From an uncultured Clostridium sp. (GTDB lineage Bacteria; Bacillota; Clostridia; TANB77; CAG-508), in NCBI GenBank assembly GCA_948465565.1, contig CAOJXR010000001.1:604429-668428 (forward strand): DNA of 64,000 bases. Direction: 5' to 3'. This document shows positions 19,692 to 28,769 of this stretch, piece after piece. Below the pieces are notes generated by a model that saw nothing but the letters and a program-made list of their open reading frames with translations, was not told the DNA's origin and did not search any database. Position numbers and translations under genes: made by a program. Within the stretch, counting starts at the first letter, position 1. Every line of letters starts with the position of its first letter.

Positions 19692-20567
19692 CTATATATT
19701 AGTTCTCAAACCACCCTTTAAAATCTTGGTTAGCTTAGTATCCAATCTCATCAATTTCTCAAAACTAAAGCCTCTATCCTCTACCTCAAAATTTATAAAA
19801 TCCTGTTTTAACTCATTCTCTAATTTTTCATTCTCAACAATCAGATTATTATTCAAAACTTTATAATAAGATTTTTTCTCAAAAACACCTCTTGGCAACA
19901 AATCTGCCTGTTTCCAAGAATACTGCGAATTTCTTTTAACAACATTTCTGTCTATCATAAAAGCCTTAATCATTTCATCTTGCAAACACAAAACCTCACC
20001 ATTTTTAACATTTTCATTCTCAATCATACTAACCAATTCAAAAATACTTTTCTTCTCTTTAATCTTAGTCTCATACTCTCTCTCAATCAATTTTGCTTTC
20101 AAATCATGATTTATATAGCTTAATTTTCTATACTTCTCAATTCCTAAAAATTTATCAAATATTGAACTTCTAACATAAAAAGAATTACGTAAATCTATTT
20201 CATTTTTAATCTTCGCATTATACAAAGCAGATTGAACAATCTTATTCATCTCTTGTTCTTGAAAATTATCTATTCTAACTACTTCTTGTTCAATCTTTAG
20301 AACAATATATGAAAACTGTTTTGAAACCTCTCTTTTCAAATTAACAATATCTCTATCATAATAATTACCATTCTCAATTTTTTCTTGCAAAAAATCCCTC
20401 AATTTAATAAAATTATCAGGTGAAATTGAAAATCTAACATCAAAAGGAATACCAAAAGTAATTGAATTTTTTTGATATAAACGAACTCTACTATTCAATT
20501 TATTAATTTCTGATATAAGAACATCTACTTTGTGCAAAAAATTCATTAAATAATTTGAAGTCTCCAT
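19692..20567 (-). CDS. Uncharacterised helical protein
   Basis: 291 residues, not recognised. No signal peptide or membrane helix. Long charged helices with likely coiled coil (LIEREYETKIKEKKSIFELVSMIENENV). It starts MANY-fold helical: METSNYLMNFLHKVDVLISEI. Lies between the wall protease and a membrane-anchored LolA-like protein on the same strand, 32 bases after the latter, so possibly one operon. Confidence 0.6.
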   Translation of the reverse strand: METSNYLMNFLHKVDVLISEINKLNSRVRLYQKNSITFGIPFDVRFSISPDNFIKLRDFLQEKIENGNYYDRDIVNLKREVSKQFSYIVLKIEQEVVRIDNFQEQEMNKIVQSALYNAKIKNEIDLRNSFYVRSSIFDKFLGIEKYRKLSYINHDLKAKLIEREYETKIKEKKSIFELVSMIENENVKNGEVLCLQDEMIKAFMIDRNVVKRNSQYSWKQADLLPRGVFEKKSYYKVLNNNLIVENEKLENELKQDFINFEVEDRGFSFEKLMRLDTKLTKILKGGLRTNI

Positions 20568-20599
20568 CCTTTCACCTCTTATCTTTTGTCTACCTACTT

Positions 20600-21265
20600 T
20601 TATAATTGTATAGTTGAATATCCTGTTAAATCAGGACTAGCAACATCCTCATCTATAACATTTCCAATTTTATATCTATAATACATAACTTTTTTAATTT
20701 CTTCAGAATTAAGAACATGATAATAGCATTCAATCTTAACAATCATACCATTTTCTCTATCTAGCCATACATTAAAAGTACTATCTTCTTTAGAAAGATT
20801 AAAATTCGTACACTTAATACCATTCATAGTTTCATATCCTACAAACTCATAATTATACTCATTGCTTTCCAACATTTTCTCAACTGTACATAACATTTCC
20901 TTAAAAGTCAAAATTTCGCTTTTATAATCATTATAAAGATACGCTATCTTCTCATGATCATCTATCTGAATTTTAGTATTTTTATCTGAATTATCATATA
21001 TTGTATAATAATCAGTTCTATAAACCATTTTATTATCTTTTAACTTATAATCAACCACATACTGACCTTGCTCTATCTCGTTGCTCTCTGTTACAATCTC
21101 ACATGAAATATTCTCAATTATAGCAACCTTTTGTGCCAAGCTCTTAGCATCTTCTCTAGACATATCCTTAAGATTCCTATTATAGAAAATCATTAATATA
21201 CCAGCAATTGCAAGCACTATAACAACAGTAGGAACTACCAAAACAAATTTCTTTTTTTCCTTCAT
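20600..21265 (-). CDS. Membrane-anchored LolA-like beta protein
   Basis: 221 residues. One N-terminal membrane helix (VLVVPTVVIVLAIAGILMIF) and an outward domain of alternating beta strands (VVDYKLKDNKMVYRTDYYTI, TFNVWLDRENGMIVKIECYY), reminiscent of LolA/outer-membrane lipoprotein-sorting folds seen in Firmicutes sporulation and envelope proteins. Function unknown. It has its own promoter at 21287-21315. Confidence 0.6.
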   Translation of the reverse strand: MKEKKKFVLVVPTVVIVLAIAGILMIFYNRNLKDMSREDAKSLAQKVAIIENISCEIVTESNEIEQGQYVVDYKLKDNKMVYRTDYYTIYDNSDKNTKIQIDDHEKIAYLYNDYKSEILTFKEMLCTVEKMLESNEYNYEFVGYETMNGIKCTNFNLSKEDSTFNVWLDRENGMIVKIECYYHVLNSEEIKKVMYYRYKIGNVIDEDVASPDLTGYSTIQL

Positions 21266-21286
21266 ATTTTCTCCTCATTTATTGTC

Positions 21287-21315
21287 AGTATATATCAACT
21301 TTCGTGTTTTTTCAA
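21287..21315 (-). promoter_or_regulatory. Promoter of the LolA-like gene
   Basis: Minus strand TTGAAA (21315-21310), 17-base spacer, TATACT (21292-21287), then GAGGAG before the ATG at 21265. Confidence 0.65.
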
Positions 21316-21773
21316 TATAAAATATATATTATTTTCATATCATTTTCATATAAAAAATTGCCTATTTAAAAGTAAAATATCTTCATATCTTACAATCTAA
21401 AATAGGCAATCTTTTTTAAAATTAGTAGTAGTTAAAATAATTTGGTATTAGTTCACTTTTTTCAATATATTACTTATTTTCCTCAAATCAATTGGGGGCT
21501 ATACCTTCTGATTTGTATTTAAAGATATATACTAAATAAAAATACTCCTTTCTTTCAAAAATTAATTAATATTTGTATTAACGCACATCTTAAAACATAT
21601 AACCATACAAATACCAAATCACTTTTAATTTAAACGGGGAAGTTTGTATTTTAGGACAAAATACAAATGAGAATTAAAACACGTTAATCAAATATTAACT
21701 ATCCCAATTATACTATCAAACATGCTATTTGGCAAGCTTTTTTCATCGACATAACTCGACCCATTTTGCAAAT
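21316..21773. other. Long intergenic region with hairpins and TTTGTATT boxes
   Basis: No ORF. It holds a long hairpin (attgcctattt at 21357 pairing with aaaataggcaat to 21410, then six T on the plus strand) and a cluster of TTTGTATT/AATACAAA boxes near 21511, 21573, 21606, 21643 and 21658. The last two form a perfect 10-base-pair hairpin (21643-21667, loop AGGAC). Could be an operator array or a small RNA; neither is proven. Confidence 0.4.
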
Positions 21774-21802
21774 AAAAAAGAGTGAAAATTTCACTCTTTT
21801 TT
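21774..21802 (-). terminator. Terminator of the cadherin-like protein gene
   Basis: AAAAAGAGTGAAA pairs with TTTCACTCTTTTTT. The hairpin overlaps the stop codon and has T runs on both strands. Confidence 0.75.
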
Positions 21803-23324
21803 AAAAATGTCTACCAGATGACCTACCAGAACCCCTCATATTCCTATATCCCCCAAGTCTTCTCAAACTTGAAGTAACCTCTCCTGCTGTCTCCTCAGCA
21901 GTTTCATCCTTAGCAAGTTCATCTGAGATTCTATCAGTATTATCATCATATTCCATATTTTCATTAGTCTCTATAGGTGATGTAGTTGTAGCATCTTGAG
22001 TACCAGTAAATCCAGCATAAAAAGAATTCATTCTTTCAAACTCTGAATCTTCTTCAAATTCCTGTTCTTCATCATATTCTTCCAATCTTTTAGTTTTCAA
22101 ATAACTATCAACAGCAAAGAATATTGCAGTAGCTAAAGTAACACCAAAAGCCCCAATAATAATATATATTTTACGTTCATATGTAAGTCCTAATCCACCT
22201 GTTCCATTTCCAGAATTAGAAGAATTAGTTAACGCTGCAACTGGCTTTTCTTCTTTTTTCTCTCTTTCAAAAGTAACTACATATTTAGCAACCTCTGTCT
22301 CTCCCTCTTTAACAATTATCGTAATTGTTCCTTTCTCATCTTCCAAAACATCAGTAACAACTTCTACTGTAAGTTCTTCTGCACTTGCAGTATATACAAG
22401 TTTTTTCTTAACTTCTTCTAACCATTCTTTAGTTATTTTCTCTTCTGTCTTAGCCACATATTCAAATACATCTATTTTAAATTCTTTATCTAATTCATAC
22501 CCAGTAATCTCAAAAGCTGTAAGTCCCTTTGGAGTTTCTGGTTGTTCCTCTGTAGGTTCATCTATAACATTAGGTGGAACTTCACCTTCCTCACCAATTG
22601 CTCTATTTATATAAAGAATATATTTTTTTTGATTTCCAGCCTCAGCAGTAACAGTAACCTCAAATTTATTACTTCCCTCTTGTAAACTACGTGTACCCGT
22701 TCCACTAACCTTAGCATTACCATAAGCGGCCTCAGCATATATAATTATTGAAGAAAGTTCATTAGGAACATTAACTCTATACTCTAAAGTATTAGCATTA
22801 AATTTAAAAGTATCATATTCAGAAGGATTAAATCCAAATTTTTTTAAATTAGCATTAGAATTTTTGGCAGCTGTATTTCCTCCCTGATTGCTATTTCCTC
22901 CTTGATTATTGTTACCTGTATTACCTCCTGGATTTGTAGAAGGACTTGGACTTACAGGAGGCTGTGGTGTATTAATAGCAACACTTGCAGACCTCGATAC
23001 AGGAGTATCTACTCCACTATTGCTTGATAATTCACCACTTACAGAAATATTTACTGTTCCAGAATTTCCAGCAACAACAGACACTGTAACAGAATTATTC
23101 TCTATCCATGCTGAACTTTGTGAAACTGTACCATTTGAAGCAGAAATATTAACCCTACCTGTCGCATCACTTCCTGATATTGTAACATTAAATCTTTCAC
23201 CTGGTGAAACTGTACTTTTTGAAGGTGATACAGAAATTGATGTCGCAAACGATTTTACTGTTCCAAAAAATATGAACACAAAACTCAACATTATAATTAA
23301 TTTTAATTTACTCTTTAAGTTCAT
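21801..23324 (-). CDS. Surface protein with cadherin-like beta-sandwich domain
   Basis: 507 residues. Signal peptide, an N-terminal Ig-like domain (ISVSPSKSTVSPGERFNVTI), a Pro/Gly/Asn-rich linker, a cadherin-like beta-sandwich repeat (LKKFGFNPSEYDTFKFNANT ... KYILYINRAIG), a second such domain, then a membrane helix (KIYIIIGAFGVTLATAIFFA) and an acidic cytosolic tail ending in Arg/Gly-rich sequence. Ligand unknown. It follows the glucosaminidase gene by 12 bases and is probably its partner in one operon. Confidence 0.75.
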   Translation of the reverse strand: MNLKSKLKLIIMLSFVFIFFGTVKSFATSISVSPSKSTVSPGERFNVTISGSDATGRVNISASNGTVSQSSAWIENNSVTVSVVAGNSGTVNISVSGELSSNSGVDTPVSRSASVAINTPQPPVSPSPSTNPGGNTGNNNQGGNSNQGGNTAAKNSNANLKKFGFNPSEYDTFKFNANTLEYRVNVPNELSSIIIYAEAAYGNAKVSGTGTRSLQEGSNKFEVTVTAEAGNQKKYILYINRAIGEEGEVPPNVIDEPTEEQPETPKGLTAFEITGYELDKEFKIDVFEYVAKTEEKITKEWLEEVKKKLVYTASAEELTVEVVTDVLEDEKGTITIIVKEGETEVAKYVVTFEREKKEEKPVAALTNSSNSGNGTGGLGLTYERKIYIIIGAFGVTLATAIFFAVDSYLKTKRLEEYDEEQEFEEDSEFERMNSFYAGFTGTQDATTTSPIETNENMEYDDNTDRISDELAKDETAEETAGEVTSSLRRLGGYRNMRGSGRSSGRHF

Positions 23325-23336
23325 AATAAACCTCCC

Positions 23337-25115
23337 TTATAAAACTATTGGTATTCCATCCATAATATAATTCTTTATTAAAACATAATCTGAACCTTTT
23401 ATCTCATTATCAACCTTAACATCTGCTGCCTTTAATTGAATTGGTGACAATGCACTACTTTCAGGATTCATAATATAATTTTTTATCAAAACATAATCTG
23501 ACGCCTTAATAAATCCATCACAATTAACATCTCCAAGCTTTACAGCCTTATATACTTTCCCACCAATCTTAATGGTAGAATTAGTTACAATTAAATTATC
23601 AGTATTAGAAATATCTGTTCCATTTGTCCATATAATAACTGCATCTTTATATTTTGAATTAATTGTTCTAGCTGTAGTTTCAGGCGTCATAACAATAGTC
23701 GAATCCTCTTCATTTATCTTAAATTCTCCAGCACCAGGTGACACTATAGGACCAGAACCGCCTGTTCCCATATCAACTTGATCCCTATAATCTGGTATTA
23801 CAACACTTCCTAGCTTTGTAAGATATTCATTTGTAACATATCCAATCTTTTCTTCATAATTCCACTGTCTTGTATCCCAGTTAAAATCTGTCGCAGCTAA
23901 AATCTTAACCTTACCATAATTTCCTTCAACGCCTATATGAAGAACTATTGAACCTCTATATAAAGTACCTAACGAATTATACCATGTACCAGGACCTTCT
24001 CTTAAAATAACTCCACCTTCAAATGCCGTATTTACGAAAAACAATCCATATGTCTCATCCCCATGTAAACTCGTAGGAACTGGAGCAGGTTCAGCAGGCA
24101 TATTATTATATACTGGAATAACAAAAGTTAACTTCTGGTCCAAAACTCTATTTTCATTATAAATCTTATACAACGTACCCGCTTGAGAAGAAGGATCTCT
24201 CAAGTTTGTCATATATTGATGATTATAAAAATCACTACTCTCAAAAGTTTTTGTACCATCAGATTCCTTCAAAATTTCATTTGGAACAACATCAAATTTA
24301 TAAAAATACTTTGTTGTTTGTCCTGCTGCAATATAATTACTTGCTAAAACTCTTTTAGCTCCATCTATAATAGCAAATCTAGGTGTAGTCCAACCATACT
24401 CTCTAGCCTTCTCTAAGCCTCTTTCAATGTTACCTTCTCCATCAGTTGCACCATAATTATAAAAATTATACAAACCTTCATATCCAGGAACTGTACCAGA
24501 TATTATTCTTGATGGATTCTCTCTTCCAAGTTCTTGAAAAATAGTTGCAACAATATGTAAAGGGCTAATTCCTGACTCAAAAGCAGCATCAAAAATATCA
24601 TTAGCATATGGCTCTAGATATGTACCAGCAACTGTATTCACAACAACCTCTCTGCCAACACCTTCTGTACTAGCTAAATCCAAAAATTGAAAAACCATAG
24701 TTTCGCTCATAAAATTTCTTGGATCCAAATAATAATTAACAGCTAATCTAGAAGCACAATAATATCCATAATCCCCCATTGTTCCACATTTACAAAGAAC
24801 AGCTGGGTCAAGTATATTTCCTTTATGTATTGTATTAACCATACATCTATTCTCTGCATCAGTAGAAGTAAGCTCACTCCAATCAATACCAGTATAATAA
24901 GCTTTAAACTCCCAGTTTGGATGTAACCATTTCAAATAAGCCAATTTTACCTGATAACTTTCAGGAAAACTACTTATGCCAGATTTTATATATTGTGTAT
25001 ATGAGCTACTAATCGCAGCATTAACCTCAGACTTTACAAAAAAAACTTGAAGAAAACTAAATATAATTGTCGAAATTAAAATCAACCCCAAAAATTTTAT
25101 ACCTAATTTTTTCAT
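23337..25115 (-). CDS. Secreted glucosaminidase with SH3-like and dockerin modules
   Basis: 592 residues. Signal peptide, glucosaminidase domain (about residues 60-280; YYLDPRNFM, SPLHIVATIFQELGRE with catalytic Glu region), an SH3-like wall-binding segment (EGGVILREGPGTWYNSLGTL), and a C-terminal type I dockerin with two repeats: GDVNCDGFIKASDYVLIKNY and a degenerate partner ADVKVDNEIKGSDYVLI. Cleaves peptidoglycan glycan strands. The dockerin implies docking to a cohesin-like partner or other use of the calcium-binding fold. Upstream of the cadherin-like protein. Confidence 0.85.
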   Translation of the reverse strand: MKKLGIKFLGLILISTIIFSFLQVFFVKSEVNAAISSSYTQYIKSGISSFPESYQVKLAYLKWLHPNWEFKAYYTGIDWSELTSTDAENRCMVNTIHKGNILDPAVLCKCGTMGDYGYYCASRLAVNYYLDPRNFMSETMVFQFLDLASTEGVGREVVVNTVAGTYLEPYANDIFDAAFESGISPLHIVATIFQELGRENPSRIISGTVPGYEGLYNFYNYGATDGEGNIERGLEKAREYGWTTPRFAIIDGAKRVLASNYIAAGQTTKYFYKFDVVPNEILKESDGTKTFESSDFYNHQYMTNLRDPSSQAGTLYKIYNENRVLDQKLTFVIPVYNNMPAEPAPVPTSLHGDETYGLFFVNTAFEGGVILREGPGTWYNSLGTLYRGSIVLHIGVEGNYGKVKILAATDFNWDTRQWNYEEKIGYVTNEYLTKLGSVVIPDYRDQVDMGTGGSGPIVSPGAGEFKINEEDSTIVMTPETTARTINSKYKDAVIIWTNGTDISNTDNLIVTNSTIKIGGKVYKAVKLGDVNCDGFIKASDYVLIKNYIMNPESSALSPIQLKAADVKVDNEIKGSDYVLIKNYIMDGIPIVL

Positions 25116-25278
25116 TTATTTCCTCCTAGCTACAAAATGTAGCATCTAAATCTGTTTATAGTATATATTATACAAAATTTGAAGTCAACAATTAAGATAT
25201 GACATTTTTGTTACAAAAACCCAATTTTTCAAGCTTTTCACAAATTTTTTATAACACATTTTATCGCAATACACAAAA

Positions 25279-25290
25279 ACAATATATTGT
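25279..25290. promoter_or_regulatory. Palindrome ACAATATATTGT ahead of the U32 gene
   Basis: A perfect 12-base palindrome followed directly by a -10-like TATAAT (25293-25298), 38 bases before the start at 25328. Possible operator; low information because AT-rich. Confidence 0.35.
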
Positions 25291-25327
25291 GTTATAATAA
25301 TATTATTAAAAAAATAGAGGTACAAAT

Positions 25328-27748
25328 ATGAAAAATGAAATAGAATTATTATCACCAGTAGGTGATTTCGAATGTTTAAAGGCAGCCGTACAAAATAATG
25401 CAGACGCTGTATATTTTGGTGCAAATTTATTTAGTGCTAGAGCTTCAGCCAAAAACTTTAACTTAGCAGAATTAGAACAAGCAATCAAATATTGCAAAAT
25501 CAGAGGTGTAAAAACAAACCTAACCCTAAACATCTTAATAAAAGACAACGAAATATCTGACGCATTTGAATTAGCCAAAAAAGCTTATGAATTCGGTATA
25601 GACGCAATAATCGTACAAGACCTTGGACTTGCAAAGCAACTAATAACCGCATTTCCGGACTTACCAATCCACGGAAGCACACAAATGTCAGTCCACAACC
25701 TTCAAGGAGCATTAGAACTTCAATCACTTGGATTCAAAAGAGTAGTTCTATCGAGAGAACTATCAATTGAAGAAATTGAATATATCACTCAAAATGTCGA
25801 TATAGAAATTGAATGTTTCATTCATGGTGCATTATGTATCTCATATTCAGGACAATGCCTATTCTCTAGTATGATTGGCGGTCGTTCTGGTAATCGTGGA
25901 AAATGTGCTCAAGGTTGCAGACTTCCTTATGAATTAATAGAAAATGAAGAAAAAGTAATAGACAAAGGATATTTACTAAGTCCAAGAGACTTATGTGCAT
26001 TAGACTATATCCCTCGTCTATTAAACTGTGGAGTCAAATGTTTAAAAATAGAAGGACGCATGAAAAATCCAGAATATGTCGCAATAGTAACTCGAATATA
26101 TAGAAAATACATTGATTTAGCAAAATCAGGTAAGCCTTATATCATAGATGAAAAAGACAAAACTGACCTACTTCAAGCATTTAACAGAGGAAATTTCTCT
26201 GTTGGACACCTAGACCCACACCCAAATCAAGATTTAATTTTTAAAGAAAAACCAAACAATATGGGATTATTAGTAGGTCATATATCTAAATACAATTCCT
26301 CAAAAGGTCTAATTACACTATCAACTAATCAACCACTACAGATTGGAGATACTGTATCTTTAGAAAAAGAAACTGGAACATATACAATCTCAGAACTTAT
26401 GTCTAATAACAATAATTTAAAACAAGCTCATTCAGGCGACTTAGTAACTATAGGAAGAATGAAAGGTAAAATAAAAGTTGGAGATAAAGTCTACAAAATG
26501 ACCTCAAAAACACTACAATGTGAAGCACTCGCATCATTTGAAAATGATGTACAAAACAAAAAAATTCCACTTAATTGTGAAATAAATATACAAAAAAACT
26601 CACCTATTTCAATGCGTGTACGTTCTGCATCAAACTTGGAATTATATAAAAAACTAAATATATATTGTCAAATAGATACAATTCCTGTAGATGCTCAAAA
26701 ACATCCACTAGAAAAAGAAAAGGTAATTTCTCAAATATCAAAAACGACAAACAGTTTATATTACTTCAAAAATATAAAAATAGACTTAGAAGAAAATGTA
26801 TTTTTACCTAATATAAAATCACTAAATGAATTACGAAGAACAGCATTAGAATTAGTAGAAGAATATGCAACAAGTAAAGTAACAAGAACATCTAAAAGCA
26901 CACTATCAGAATTAAACTTATCATCAGTTTCATCAAACACACAAAACATCTCTCTTTTACTAAATACATTATCCTCTGAAATAAACTATGCCGAATTAGA
27001 AGGTATCAGCAATATCTATCTACCACTTAAATATTTCACATTAAAAAATTATTCTCAAATCATCTCTCTACTTAGTCAAAAATTTAATGTATATATTTAT
27101 ATGCCAACAATAATAAAAGCAAATTACAGAAATTTATTAGTCACAAATATCGAAAACACAATAAGTAAATATAATATAAGAGGATTTGTAATATCAAATA
27201 TCTCAAATATTAAACTTCTAGAACAATATAGTTCTAATGATTTTGATTTTGTAGCAAACTATTCTCTAAACATTTTTAATAAATACTCAATAAATGAACT
27301 AATAAACTTAGGAATAAAAAGATTTACAATATCACCTGAATTAAATAAAGAAACCATAAATGAACTTGCAACCATGACCAACCAAGAATTAATAGTATAT
27401 GGAAGAACACCACTAATGAACATGAATTATTGTCCTATAGGAAATAGTAACCACTGCTACCCTACTTGCCAAGCAAAATGTAGCACAGAAAACAAATATT
27501 ATCTAAAAGACCGTATGAATTTTAATTTTCCTTTAATACCTGACAAAATACAAACAGTATCAACACTATATAACTCAAAAATAACTTCAATATCACCAAA
27601 TGATTTTTCAAATATCCGTTCATTAAGAATTGACATTTTAGAAGAATCAACACTATCAGAAATCCAAAACATCATAAACACTGTAAAATCAGGAAACCGC
27701 TTCGAAGGACAAAACTATACAAACGGAAACTTAAATAAACTAGTATAA
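25328..27748 (+). CDS. Peptidase U32 family protein (tRNA/rRNA hydroxylation type)
   Basis: 806 residues. N-terminal U32 domain: ELLSPVGDFECLKAAVQNNA, DAVYFGANLFSARA, IHGSTQMSVHN, and the cysteine signature ECFIHGALCISYSGQCLFSS with GGRSGNRGKCAQGCRLPYE. A middle DUF3656-like domain and a C-terminal second half follow. U32 proteins such as TrhP and RlhA take part in hydroxylation of tRNA or 23S rRNA with an iron-sulfur cluster; protease activity is doubtful. AGAGG precedes ATG 25328. Monocistronic on the plus strand. Full length with normal CGA, CGT, CGC and AGA arginine codons, but no in-frame CGG. Confidence 0.88.
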   Translation: MKNEIELLSPVGDFECLKAAVQNNADAVYFGANLFSARASAKNFNLAELEQAIKYCKIRGVKTNLTLNILIKDNEISDAFELAKKAYEFGIDAIIVQDLGLAKQLITAFPDLPIHGSTQMSVHNLQGALELQSLGFKRVVLSRELSIEEIEYITQNVDIEIECFIHGALCISYSGQCLFSSMIGGRSGNRGKCAQGCRLPYELIENEEKVIDKGYLLSPRDLCALDYIPRLLNCGVKCLKIEGRMKNPEYVAIVTRIYRKYIDLAKSGKPYIIDEKDKTDLLQAFNRGNFSVGHLDPHPNQDLIFKEKPNNMGLLVGHISKYNSSKGLITLSTNQPLQIGDTVSLEKETGTYTISELMSNNNNLKQAHSGDLVTIGRMKGKIKVGDKVYKMTSKTLQCEALASFENDVQNKKIPLNCEINIQKNSPISMRVRSASNLELYKKLNIYCQIDTIPVDAQKHPLEKEKVISQISKTTNSLYYFKNIKIDLEENVFLPNIKSLNELRRTALELVEEYATSKVTRTSKSTLSELNLSSVSSNTQNISLLLNTLSSEINYAELEGISNIYLPLKYFTLKNYSQIISLLSQKFNVYIYMPTIIKANYRNLLVTNIENTISKYNIRGFVISNISNIKLLEQYSSNDFDFVANYSLNIFNKYSINELINLGIKRFTISPELNKETINELATMTNQELIVYGRTPLMNMNYCPIGNSNHCYPTCQAKCSTENKYYLKDRMNFNFPLIPDKIQTVSTLYNSKITSISPNDFSNIRSLRIDILEESTLSEIQNIINTVKSGNRFEGQNYTNGNLNKLV

Positions 27749-27756
27749 CCTAGTCA

Positions 27757-27785
27757 TTCGAAAAGGATATGTAATCTTTTTCGAA
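27757..27785 (+). terminator. Terminator of the U32 gene
   Basis: TTCGAAAAGGAT, loop ATGTA, ATCTTTTTCGAA, 9 bases after the stop codon. Confidence 0.65.
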
Positions 27786-27792
27786 CATAAGA

Positions 27793-27826
27793 AGAGAGCC
27801 CCCAGCTTATGCCAGGAGCTCTCTCT
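27793..27826 (-). terminator. GC-rich hairpin closing cassette 1
   Basis: Minus strand AGAGAGAGCTCCTGGC, loop ATAA, GCTGGGGGCTCTCTTCTT. The GC content matches the gene it follows, not the host flank. Confidence 0.7.
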
Positions 27827-27842
27827 TTGTAAAGTAACCCGC

Positions 27843-28343
27843 TTAGCGCAGGGTCACCAGCTGTACCTTCTGTACATTATCCATGGTCACCTTACCCAAG
27901 TCGACGGCGAACGCCGTAACATTGGTCTCCTCACCAGCCACCTTCGGAGTAAACTTCAGGTGCTTGCTCCCATTCTTGGAAACAGTAACCTCAACCTCAC
28001 CGGCATCCCCAGCAAAGGCCAGCACCTTTTTATCGGTGTTCTTCTGGAAACTGCGGGGAGCGTCGCAGGTATCGGCACGGTGAATGTGGGGGCAGAACGT
28101 GCCCAAATCCAAGATGTAATACGCCCGCCGGTCGTCATCCTTGGCGCTGTGCGTCTTCTTGGACAGGGACCGGGCAGCCGCCGGAGTCAGGTTGTAGGCG
28201 ATTACCACCCTCTTGCCATTCTCGTCATCAATCTGCCGGATGCAGTGCTCACCCATAACGGTGCCGCTCTTGGTGACGAAGGCGATGGTAGTGCCATACT
28301 GGATGGATACGGTCTTGATGTTGTCGAATCGATTTTTGTACAT
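27843..28343 (-). CDS. GC-rich orphan protein, cassette 1
   Basis: 166 residues, not recognised. Base composition and codon use are clearly richer in G and C than everything around it. It has its own promoter, a strong GGAGGTG ribosome site and a GC-rich terminator. It uses CGG as an ordinary arginine codon four times (codons 36, 58, 72, 73), unlike native genes, where CGG always breaks the frame. A forced +1 shift at codon 36 would end the protein within about a dozen codons. The protein looks soluble, with a C-terminal beta-rich part (EVEVTVSKNGSKHLKF). Probably a recent horizontal acquisition; an assembly chimera is the alternative. Confidence 0.7.
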   Translation of the reverse strand: MYKNRFDNIKTVSIQYGTTIAFVTKSGTVMGEHCIRQIDDENGKRVVIAYNLTPAAARSLSKKTHSAKDDDRRAYYILDLGTFCPHIHRADTCDAPRSFQKNTDKKVLAFAGDAGEVEVTVSKNGSKHLKFTPKVAGEETNVTAFAVDLGKVTMDNVQKVQLVTLR

Positions 28344-28374
28344 AAGTACACCTCCATAAAATTAGTACATTTTC

Positions 28375-28403
28375 ATTTTACCACTTTTTTCATCTTATGT
28401 CAA
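28375..28403 (-). promoter_or_regulatory. Consensus promoter of cassette 1
   Basis: Minus strand TTGACA (28403-28398), 17-base spacer, TAAAAT (28380-28375). Near perfect sigma-A consensus. Confidence 0.8.
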
Positions 28404-28411
28404 CCATCTTG

Positions 28412-28717
28412 TCAATATTGCTTTGTACTAAGCTCTATAAGCAACTCCATATTATCATCCTCAGCCGCTTTATTTCTTCTAATAGCACCACACTTTTTAC
28501 ACCTAAAAACAATAACATAACCTTTTTTACCAATCTCTAATCCAATCGGTTCTAAATCTCCATGACATTCCTCTTCTCTATCACCAGGGTTAATATCAAC
28601 ATGTTTAGAATGTAAACAACTTGGACAATGATTCCTGCAAGAATAGCCAAGTTTAGGAACCTTTTTACCGCAATTCTCACATACAAATTCTTCATCTATA
28701 ACAACAAAATTTGGCAT
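28412..28717 (-). CDS. RNHCP domain zinc-ribbon protein
   Basis: 101 residues with three Cys pairs: FVCENCGKKV, then the family-naming RNHCPSC, and FRCKKCGAIRRNKAAEDDN. These are zinc-ribbon features of the RNHCP family, of unknown biochemical role and often near translation genes. GAGGGAG precedes ATG 28717. It lies 52 bases after the nucleoside kinase gene on the same strand. Confidence 0.82.
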   Translation of the reverse strand: MPNFVVIDEEFVCENCGKKVPKLGYSCRNHCPSCLHSKHVDINPGDREEECHGDLEPIGLEIGKKGYVIVFRCKKCGAIRRNKAAEDDNMELLIELSTKQY

Positions 28718-28769
28718 TACTTCTCCCTCATGTTCTCATAAAATTAGTACAACAATTCTACAATACTAA

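Noticed and set aside
27843..28343. Plus-strand frames within GC-rich cassette 1
   Set aside because: The minus strand has promoter, GGAGGTG and terminator in order; the plus frames have none.
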